A stretch of 64,000 nucleotides of DNA from Bolinopsis microptera (Eukaryota; Ctenophora; Tentaculata; Lobata; Bolinopsidae), in NCBI RefSeq assembly GCF_026151205.1, contig NC_087073.1, positions 8,967,411 through 9,031,410 of the forward strand. The letters run 5' to 3'. Of the stretch, positions 21,382 to 33,300 are shown piece by piece (position 1 is the stretch's first letter; each line of letters begins with the position of its first letter). Below the pieces are notes generated by a model that was not told where the DNA came from, searched no databases, and saw only the letters and a list, made by a program, of their open reading frames with translations. The translations under genes were made by a program, and so were the position numbers.

Positions 21382-24300
21382 CTGAACAAGGTAGTTGTGA
21401 ACAGTCAAACACAATCAATCAGAACAGTTGTTCATAAAAATGGAGCTCGTGTGCGCTATATATAGTTCGTATATGCTATATATAGGCAAATAGGATTGCT
21501 TTGCAAAAGGATAGCTGCATGTGATCGGCCGTGAAATTAAGGTATGTATATATGCGAGGTCAAATAAGATTGATTTGTAACCGAACAGCTGCACGTGATT
21601 GGACGTGAAATTAAAGTTCTGAGTAGATATAGACTAAGCTGCAGAACAGATTAATAACTATCGTTCAAGAGGAGCGATGAAGAGCATCTTGAGCCCACCT
21701 TCACTCGACTGAAATAAGGCGGAACAAGACATGTTCACGTACTTGCTCTAATGTGGATTGCGAAATAAAGGACTAAATAGATCTGATTGATTCAGTACCT
21801 GAAGCTCTGCAGTGAGAGATCTATCACGCTGCTCGCTGAAACTGTTCTCCCGATCCTTGTCCAGACTTATCTTGCTGACTGGACTGTTCAGTATGTCTGG
21901 GTTGATGTTCTCCGCGTCAACGTCGAAAGTGTAGCTCCCTGGACTGGAGCCGAACCTATGGGAACTTGTTAGGCTAGTGAATAGCCCGCTTGCAAATGGT
22001 TTTTAGGACAGAAAGCAAGTACGAGGATATTTGGTTACTAAAACAACGTGCAACATATCATGGCACAATCACTGTAAAAATCACCGATAAAAATACCAAT
22101 GATTCATTATCAACACACATTATTAACAGAAACATTAACACAAACACTATTTCTCACGACATTACATTTTAAGGCTTCTATAGTGTTTACGGTTGGACGT
22201 GACAAAAGCTTGCTTTGACACGTGATATGCACGTTTGATGGGTTCCTGGATCTTGCTGTAACAAATTGCGGTAAAATGAAAACAAATTTTTTCATTTACT
22301 CTCCATCCACAGTCAAGGCTATAAGGTTTAACATTGGAAACATGCGACACACAACACAACTTATTCCTCTTGAGATGAACAAGATACCTCTGGTTTATAG
22401 CATCGAAAAGAGAAGCAGATTCCTCAGAAGTAGCGGACTGATGATCAGACACGATCTTGTTGTAGCCTGGGTAGCCCATCAATACTTCACTCTCCTGGGA
22501 CATCATGTTGGGGACCGTCTCTTGTAATAACATCACACACTGACCCTGAAGGAGAAGATACGATGAAAGGTTAGACTTTGCTCGGACGAACTTTCTAAAT
22601 TTACGAACTTTGGACTCTGAAGACATGTTAGTTGAGTTATTTACCTGCTCTTGTTCAGTAACTGTGTTGAGAATACTGCTAAAAACTGGTGGACTGTGTC
22701 TAAACATTGTTGCTATCAGAGTAGCACTCTTTTTCCTGATATCCGGCGCCTGAGATGAAATGTTGTAATATAATCTAAACTCGCTTTGGATTTTCAAAGC
22801 TATTTTAGGAGATTTTCTGCCCAAAAGTCGTATACCAAGCTAACATTCAATGAAAACAAAATCAAGGAAAAGTTAGCTGTTAGCATCCACATTTTCACGA
22901 GATTAAAACACAAAAACAGCCCACATGGCCAAAATCAAGCATTTGACGGAGCTGATAACACAGAGTGGACCAAGTTTGTATCCCTATAATATTGAGATTA
23001 GATTTTAAAATTCTCTGTTCAAAGTGAGATGAAGTTTGTATCCCTCTACCGAGATTAGAAAAACAAAATTCTCTGTTCAAAGGGAGATGAAAGAGATAAG
23101 AATGATACGTGCAGTCCCCAACGAACACCTAACTCTGAGCCACTCTGTGTTTTAAAGCAATTAGCACGGCGACCCTACATTAGCTTTTTTTACTCTCTCG
23201 TGGGCAGTTTTATCAAAACCGATACAACTCTGAACATCTAAAGAAAGTCTCTGAAACGGTTAGACGTCTAAAAGAAAACGCTAAGCTTAGTTGAGCTGTA
23301 TTTTTGCAAGAGTATTTTAAAAGAAAGTATAGCCAGGAGGAAAGCACATAAAGTAGGTCTGAGAAGCACACTACAGCTACAGCCAAAAATATATCACAAA
23401 CCTTCGGATCTGTTGAGCTTTGAAGCAAGACTTTCAGTCCAATGGTGCTCTCTTTGGTTTGAATAAACTCCATGGGGTCCATGACTTCGAAAGTACAGGA
23501 CATATACTCCAACAAGGTTCCCTTCATCTTAGCGTTGCTGTTGACTTGTCTGGAGTCCAGGATAGAGAAACACCAGGTCAGTTGTAAATCGTACGGGAAG
23601 GAGCGGTGTAAGGTGTCCAGTAATCTCATGACACGGTCGAAGTTACTCTGGGTTTGTTTCATGCTCTGTAGGTAGAGAGCCTTGGCTAGGATGGTGGCTC
23701 CCCAGTCTGTTAGGTTGGTTCGGTAAAGAGCCAGGAATTCGTCTAAAACATCCAGCGTCTGAAAAGTATCCCAATATAAGTTATATTATACTTTCATTAT
23801 AACAACCATTAAACCTAAAAATAGATTCCTCGGTCTTCCCCGCTAAGTGTAGTAATAACTAATAGTAACTCACATTGAATAACGGTAAATTGCAAAAATT
23901 CGATATTTGTATCTTACCACAAGGAACACAATGAAATGAAAAACAAACTTACTGTTCCGAGGATTTTAGCGTGGTTATCGTTGAGCATTTGCTCGAACAG
24001 ATGAAGGACCATTCTCCTCTCTCTAGTGTTGAATCCTCTTTCTTCGTTGATCCTTACTTTCAGTTTGTGGACTCCTTCTTCTCGGATCTTCCAGCTGCTG
24101 CTCTCTGATGCTCGCACTATTTCTTGTATGTCCTGAGATTTGGCGGTAAGTGCTTTTCAACAAAAATAAATCGTGTCAACGACAACGGTTATAATTGTGT
24201 TTTATTTCATTGCATGTATTTTAGTTTTGATAGTTTATAAAGCGAACTAGAAACAGCAACGGATTCTTCTAATCCGAAAAGTGGATGGAATACATTTTAT

Positions 24301-27300
24301 CAATTCAAAATTCCGTATGGTTTCTGTTATTATTTATTCCATTGGCAGAGGAAACGATTGTTGCTTCAGCAGACAATGCGTAGAAATTTGAGATGAAGGT
24401 AAGATTTAAGTTTCAGTAATTTACACCAAAGTTTCACATCTGTATAATACAACCATTGGTACATGAACATCAACGATGAAATTAAATGAAGGTATGAAAC
24501 CACTTACAACATTACAACAATCTACGAGTACATCTAGAAAGTAAAACTACAGAGAAAATGTACACATAATATGTGGGAAACGTGTGGAACGATAAAAGAA
24601 TGAAGATTAGGCTGGAACTATGAAGATGAAAGAAGAGCACAGAACTGTAAGATATTTAAGAGATAGCGAATACCTCCATTCTAGACTTGACCGAACTTTG
24701 GTTGCTTCCCGCGCTTGACAACCGCCTTCTTCTATATCTTATCTGATCGAGCTACTCATTCAACATTCAGTATATCACAAAGACACGTTTTAACAAGATG
24801 TGGGACAAAGTAAACGTATTTAAATAACCCACTAATTGCGAATACTGATTTTGAGAGGTTTTTCACCCAGCAAGGTTCCTTACTAAATAAACTTACTCCG
24901 AACAAATTAGAAATGATACGAAATGAGACAACGAATTAGTCAACTTAAAGTTTCATGTCAAATCTTCGGAGACGATCGGTCTTTAACAAGAAGCTTTTAG
25001 TTGTTTACTATGTTGTCTCAATTCATAATACTTCTAATAAAAATAGACAACATAGCGAGTACATTATCTTTCTACAAGTACTACATATAATTACTGAACT
25101 TGTCTTATAACTTTAAAAAAGAAATAACATTTCAAGGATGAGTTATTATTAGAAAGTGCTTGGAATTTCTTATTTTTAATAATCAGGACGATTTTATACC
25201 ATGAAGTGGTACTGTCTATTTACAGTACTTCCCTTGAACTTTGCTAGATAGCAATTTAACGGGAAATAATAGGAAGATTCGTGGTTATTTTATCATTGTG
25301 AACTTCCAATAATGTTAAACTATTTGTCCCTAGTATACCACTACACCACTGACCACCCTCAACCCTTACTTACCACATCATGTGAACTACTGTCAGTAGA
25401 GGAGGCAATACTGTCCTGACTTGTCATCCTGGGGATGGTGCCTCTTCCAAACGCCTGCGGAGGGGACAATGTTAGATAGTGGGGGATATTAATTAGGGAT
25501 TTGATACAAAGTCCAAAGAAATTGAAACTATATCATACATAACATGATGATCATGAAGTTCACGAATAAAACTTACAGAAGCAAGACTGTCTTGGTTGAG
25601 ATTAGCGGAAGCACTTTTCCGGATGGAAGGAGTGCGTGGTGCGGTCTGCTGAGCAGCAGTCCTGCTGCTGCTAGTGCTAGCTGGACTTGCTCGGCCAGGA
25701 CTAGCTCTGTTATTCGCTGAGATAACAGTATTAGAAACTTATAACATCTAAGTATTTTGTTCATGTTATAGCAAATATAAGGTGAGATAAAGTGATGTGC
25801 TAGAAAGATTTCAAACCACAGTATACGCGAGTGTGCTGTAAGAAAGAGTGTCCAGCCGAAGACATTCAACAAACAGACTTACCATGCGTACGTGATACAA
25901 TGGAACGTGTTTTTTTTTCTAAGAAATAAGTTGTACATTTGGTCAGTGCAGTGATATGCAACAAAATTACAGTTCACGTTTTACGACAGATAACATGATT
26001 GTAACATAAATTGTAACGATAATGAGGATTGAGAAGCAGCAATATATTCTAGGTTGATATTCTAGACCGGGGGATCCTGACTCACCTCGTCGCAGAGTAG
26101 CGGACCTGGTCTCGCTTGATACGATACTGTTGACTGATCGGGCACTCACGCTTCTTCTCACGCCTCCAGTCGCGCTCCCAGACCGGGCCGCCGCTGCAAT
26201 TACTCCGAGTTATTTCTGGACCGCCGGTATCAGATGCGGGCAGACAACACCGGATACCAAGGATCAGATATCCGTAATACACGGATCAGTTAGCTGCCGC
26301 TCATGCACGGGCAGGCAAGAAATCACAGTCACATGGGTCATAAGTAACATCACGTGATACATAAGCTGCCACGTTACAACAATAAATCAAAGGCTTGTAA
26401 TCATCAGTAGAATAAATAATATTATATCGTAGAAGCAGGAAGAGAAGATGATAATCAGCAAGAGATAACATAATAGCTGCTTTAATGCTGTAAGAAAAGA
26501 TAAGATCATGAAATGTGTTTGATTTTAAAAGAGTAGTTTGATTTAGGGGAGTGGATGAGTGAGAAATAAGGCGACTTGAGCCACGGATAACGGCACCACA
26601 AGTAGACAGTTCCCGAAATCACGGGAATCTTCTAGAATACACCGTACAATAATTAGTCACACGCTCACAGACTTTGTCAGGTAATCACCCTAACAATTAA
26701 ATAATTGTGTTTTTACACTTTTCACACTTCGCTGATCGAGTACTCGATTAAACAGTAAACACACTCGCATTAGCACACTACACTCACTCATTCACTCAAT
26801 TACACTCAATTACACTCAATTACTACTCACTCTACCTAATCTATCCTCTATGTCTGAGTTAGACTGGTAATCAAGGTTTTGTAAGCCTGAAAAAGGGTTT
26901 GATAATAGCAGGATCAAACCGCTGATTGGATCAAATAAATACATCACCCAGAAATCTTTAAATATCTGGTCGAATAGAATACCACGATCGAGGAATGCTA
27001 CTGCTTTCATCTGATTTTCTTACTTCTGCTGTCCGAGTCCTCGATCTGCCCCCGCCCGGAAGAGTTGTCACTCGTTCTGCTGGAAGATCGGCCTGCCGGA
27101 AGATCCATGTGTATTCTCATGAATTCCTCCTCTGTCATACCACCCGATTGAACTGACGATCTTCTTCTGTCGACTTCCATAGCTTCAGTATCAGAAGTCC
27201 GAGACTTCCTGCCACCTTTGGGTCGCCTTTTGATAGTAGCATAACCTTCGACAGAACTATAATCGTCCACTTGCAACGACGATGACTGTCGAGATAAACG

Positions 27301-30300
27301 CGCATCGTTGTTGGCAGCTTGTGCAATTTTTATATCGTCCTTATTGACGTTAGTAGTTGGGCGAGATCTAGCTCGGGGTCCGCTAGAACGTGATCGCTTC
27401 TGCCTCTTACCACCATCACTGGAGGAGTGACGGCCCCTTCTGTGTGACTCTTTTATCTCTTCCATGTCCCTATCAAACTCACTGGCACCCCCTTCCCTCG
27501 CTAGCTCCTTCTCTCTATGTGATGTTAGAGCTGCTGCAATACGAGCTGCTTCTATGTCATCCAGAGTCATGGTCGGCCTGTTAGATCTGCTTTTACCCGA
27601 TCTTGAGGACTGAGGTCTACCGTCATCGGAAAACTCAGAACCACCTCGGTCTCTGTAGCCTCCAGCTGACGACTTTGAACGATCAAGCGATGGACGATTC
27701 TGTTGTTCAATAGCTTCTCTAACGTCTGATCTGCTTATTACTGTTCCAGTCCTTTCGCTTGGGCGACGAGCTGGGAATAAAAATAATGAGCAAATTTATC
27801 TACCATATTTAAACATAAATAATCTCAGTGTGCTTCAATTTTTTTAATAAATTTTGGTAACAATTTGTAATTTTTCTGTTATATGCAGGCAGTGGCTAGT
27901 GGCTACAGTACCGGTATTTTTATAGGGAGAATCTAGCGATTCGTCGCTACGGTTATTCCTGTCCAACATGAGCAAGTTTGGGGTACTTTTCGAGGCTTTG
28001 AGAGTGATTTCGTCTTCTTCCTCTACATAAATTCCGTCTTCTGAATCTTTAAACGATTTTCGGAGTGAGGAAGATTTGTTGCTTTCCTTGAAGTGAGATC
28101 GAGAGCTTCTTCTTCCCTTTCTTTCGCATTCACCAGAGTTTCTCTTGCTCCGAGAGCGTTTACCATCACAAAGGTTTTCTCGGGAGCTTCTTCTGTCGCG
28201 AGAACTTCCTCCATCATGGGAGCGTTCTCTGGAACTTCTTTTATCGCCGGGACTTTCCCGGGAGCTTCGTTTGCTCCTTGAACTCTCCTTAGAGTGTCCA
28301 CGAGAGGATTCTCCAGACCCGTTGGACCGAGAAGCTCGATTTTTATGTGCCTCATGTTTCACATCTTTCATCGTCCGGCGTTTCCCCGACGATCTGTCCG
28401 ATTTCTCGGACAAAGAAGAGACTGAGGAGTTGGAGGATCTCCTGATTGTCTGATGAAATTGTTCCATATCCAAATCCTCATCCGATAGCATGAGTTGTGA
28501 ACTTCCAAGTTTTTTTAAAGACGCGGGAGACAGTATGTCCAAACTGCAGCTGAGAACTTCGGATCGGGATCGAGATAATACTGGAACAAACATCAGTAAA
28601 CTGAATTTAGCAAAGCTATCGGCCAAACATTTTCACACGGCAAAATCTATGAAAGTATGAAGGATACCTCAAAGCATGCTATATATTAACACTCCAAACT
28701 TTTTTCAATGAAGTGACCAACTTACATGATCGTCTGGAGGAACTGCTGCTACTCCTACGTTTAGACTCGCCCCTATTACTGGCCTGCTGAGCAGACAATA
28801 CCTCCTCCGGATTTATCATAGTTCTCGATCGCGACGAGTCTGACCTAGTTCTGCCTGCAGCTGGTTAAGATACCGACTTGAGCTGGTTTAAAAGACTGGA
28901 TTTCTGCACTGTTTTAACATCCAGAACATTCACAAAAACCCAACAAGTTAAGCAATATATCTTTCAGCTTACAAGGTTTTCGTGGAGCTTCAGGGTTGAG
29001 TTGGATCTGAGCTGCCATAACATCGGAACTGCTGATGCTTGTCCTGGATCTAACGTCCGATCTGGACCTAGTCGCAGCTGAACGCCGAACGGTCAGCAGA
29101 GTACACACGAAAGGCTCCATACAAGGCGTCAAATACATCTATCACGTACGAGAAACAAAAATTTATGGGCACTCATGAATGACGCAGCTATGTTAACACC
29201 CACACTCGCAGGCTCTGCTAATATAACATACTCCGAGGAATTTAGAGAATACATATTTACAGTTCTCGAGCAACTTTACATGAAGTACACTTTGGGTGGA
29301 ATTTATAAAATTATCCATAAAGGTGTTTTGATAACCTGTGTGTTTCAAATCCCATTCTATCTACTCAAACGACCGAACATAAAGTAAACGAGTACGTCAA
29401 GCAAGAGCTTCACCAAACTAAACTCCCTCTCAAAATTTTATTCTACAGAATAGAGCTACATTTAACACACCTCTTCTTTCAACAGCAGACTGTTTCTTCT
29501 TTCCGCCATTGCCAGAGGACCGCGACATCGAAGAGGCAGTAGAACTTGAGCTGTCACTCTTTTTCAGGCCAGATCCAGTGGACACCACTCTCCGCACAGT
29601 ATCAGAGCGTTTCAAAGTCTTGGAGCCCATCGCCGTGCTAACGTGTGACGGGTCTATGGATGTGCGGGAGCGTGCTGAACGGACGTCCTCTGGATTTATC
29701 GAAGTGTAGGATCTTACTGCTCGTGCTTTGGTCTCTGAATATAAATCTGGTAGAAAGTTAGGACTTTCTCTCGCTGCTTTCTTGCTTCAACACTTACGCA
29801 CCAAAGAAGATTTTGTATGTGAAGCTGCCTGGTTACAGAGACATTGATAAGATTCCAATTTTATGTTAACATGTACGATGAGTTTACTTAGTATTCAGAA
29901 TTCTCTCGATTGAGCTTTCTTCGTTTCGGAGTTGTAGTAACAGAATATTTACAAATCAACGAGCAGGGCGTCGAATTCCTCCTTCACTAGTACAATAATA
30001 TCATAATAAAATTTAACAGTGTTAACTTAAATACCTTGACGTCACTCGTTAAGCATTTCGAAGCTCAATAATATTCCAACAAACGTAACGCATTCTGGGA
30101 AGCCATCTAACTGGGGCGCATTTAACCATGACCCAAGTCTCCCTCAGGAAATGTGTGCAATTGTTATGACTTAAGATGACTGAAAACTTAAGATGTGAGG
30201 CTCAGATTGTGAGCTGAATAAAATGACCTTGTCCCCCTTATTTGTATGACGATAAATATAATCCAAAAATGAACGCAAAATTTTCTCAAGTATACTTTTA

Positions 30301-33300
30301 GATCAGCAGTGGAGTGAAACTTCTGGACTTACAAGAAACTGGTGTCTTCTTAGATCCTAGGTGAGGGCTACCGATAGGACTCCCAAAGGGTGAGCCGAAC
30401 CTCGCTCGGTCTAGTGAATCACCAGATTTTGTACGGTTAAGCGCATCACCAGATGCAGGCTTTGCACGGTTTATCGCATCACCGGATTTAGCTCGTTGTA
30501 GCGCATCACCAGACTTTAAAGTTCTTGCACGGTTTATTGCATCACCGGATTTAGCCCGTTGTAGCGCATCGCCAGCCTTTGTACGGTTTATCGCCTCAGT
30601 AGAAACTGCTCGCTCTATGATGGACTCACATGACGCTCCCGGTAACAGGGCGTTTGTGCTTCAAACTTAAAACCCCAGAAGCCAATGCCCAATAGGCACA
30701 GGTCCGACGGAAAACATAAGAATTTAACGAGCTAAGGGAAAATGTGCTTCACAAATCGTAATCCCAAAGCAAAACAAGCAAGTAATTGTCAAACGCTTAA
30801 ACGAATTTTGTACTATATAATATTCTTGCAATAGAAATCGCACAAATCCTCATTCCTTATTAAAATAGTGCTGAATTCACATTTCACAAGACAAATTCCC
30901 AATACGACTTTTTTGATTGGATACGATCGGACATCTAAATTCTAATTGGATTCGCTGATTGAGCAACAAGCCCCAAAAATCAGGTGAGATTAGCAACACG
31001 TGACAATACAGCTACACACGGAAACACATGGCGTCTTACTCTGTCGGGGCTGGGTGAGTGAGCCACCAACGGGCCCAATCTTACTCCGCATAACTCCACT
31101 CTTGCTCTTTTTGACTCCAGTGGCGGGGTCACGTGAGAGCGAGGGAGACAGGACGGTGCTCTTGCTCTTGACCACTCCTTGACGAGCTGGGTAACGACAT
31201 TTAGACCCTCTCACTTACACAGAGGTATATTTGAATAACCCTTAACAGATAGAGTAATCTGAACGTATAACTTTTTGCTGGACACAAAGTTACTCTTTAA
31301 AAGGAAAAGAAAAGAATGAAAGGAAAAAGTTATTTATATGTTATAAAGTTCGGTTATATTGTGATGCAAGTTGCTATGTCTACAGAACTTGGTACCCGTG
31401 TAAGAAAGTTCGAAATAAGATGAAATTAAACACAAAACACAATGATGAACTCGGTATCGCTTACTTGCGGACGAATCATCGCCTAGGGTATGAATTATGA
31501 CGTAATTGGCACATAGATGACACACACCCAAATTTAACCAACTTTGAGTGGTCAAATCAAGATTCCCGCAATACATTACATTTCGGTCATGAATTAAATT
31601 GAATGTACTAACTAGTGTATTCAACGGTAAATTTTATTAGAATAGGAAACAGATTGTATTTTAAGAATTTCACTCGTGATTGCTTACTTGAAGAAGATTC
31701 TTCGCTGACTGTGGGAAAATCAGTTAACATTTGCTTCAAAACTTATATGAAAATGAAGACTTTGTTCTGGGTGAGTTGAATTAATGTTTCTAGAAGTCCA
31801 CAAATGAAGTAATGTAATTGGTGCCTGGTGGTCGTGTTCAACATAACAGATAAGAGAAGAGTTGTGAGAAATCAGCATTTCATGTGTTTATTATTGAAGA
31901 ATAAAGATTTTATACGAGTAAGAAGCGTAAGCGGTGCTAATTGTCTTCTAGATAAGATACAAGGATGTAGGAAAACCGTTAATTAGCTTTACATAAACGT
32001 CTAGCAAAATAAGCAGTTTCAGGGAGGCCGGATCAGCGGCAGATAATATTGATAATTGGATGGAGTGGTACATGAAGATACATGCGTGCAACACGTATCA
32101 CACTTAATCTATCTCACGTATATAATAGAGGTGGTTCACGGGTACCATGTAACATTGTAACATTCTACTTACAACGGCACATGGTTTTAGAACTTACTGG
32201 GTATGTTGCTTGTGGAGTATTTACTGGGTATGTTGGTTGTGGCGTACGATTCAGTGGAGTTGCGCTGGGCGCGTGCGCCGCGCGGGCTTACAAACAGCCG
32301 TGGTATGGAGGCTGTGGGGGTGATGGTGAGAAAAGATGAGTGAGATTTTATGAAAATGTGGTTATATTCCCAATCGTGCTGGTTGGGAATGTTATATCAT
32401 TTTAAATTGTGGTATTAGCAAACTCTGGATCAGCCACGACAGCTGTAAATAAATAAATAAATTTCGCTTTTTCTTGCGGAAACAACATTTGAAAGTGAAT
32501 AAAAAATAATTTGGGAAACACAACGTTTTGACGGTGGGAAAACTAACTTACGATAGCTAGATAAGAGTGTGATATTAAATGTGCAGCACTGAAAGAATGC
32601 AGTTGATGCTGCGTTACGTAAAGAGGATGATGTACATGGAGAAAGACACACATTTATACTCACTTTTCTCGTTGGCAGGGGAGGCGGTGGTGCTTCTTGG
32701 TGCTCCTGAAAGAATGTGTCGTGAGAAGGGGTAAAAGGAGGAGATCAAGATAGGAGGAGAGGGAAGAGTAGGAACTTACTCTTCCCTCTCCTCTTATCGG
32801 AGGAATGCGATCTTGTTAGATTTGACATGCTTAGCAGGCACAAACAGCATGAGCAGGAATACCAGAGAAGACAAAAGATTTGGTTACGAACTAAAAGGAG
32901 GAATGGACCAATATTTCCAATTGCCAAAAGTCGGCTTACAGAATACGTTTTTGCAAGATTTTACCGTTAAAAGAACGAAGCACATTACATACGAGCATAG
33001 CCAACACAATCACTTAAAACTTTAATGTAGCGGTAGCAGTCAGCGGTCTTGTCAGTCAGCTCAGCCTCCCCAGCTAAGTTTTTCCCCAAAAATAGTTGCT
33101 TGTTTTTTGTGTGTAAAAAACGTAAATTTCCCCAGCAACAAAGTACTAGCAATGGATTCTCCTGAGCATTCCACCATGCCATACAACGGCTGACAAAATA
33201 CGTTAAAATATACGTTCATGTCAGGTAAAACTGATGCGAATCAGCGAATAGTGACTATGAAAATAGTCCGTATTTCCGTACGATAAGAACTGTACTGTCC

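Noticed and set aside
28093..28453. Plus-strand ORFs opposite the CLASP Ser/Arg exon
   Set aside because: They are antisense shadows of the RS-rich coding exon on the minus strand.
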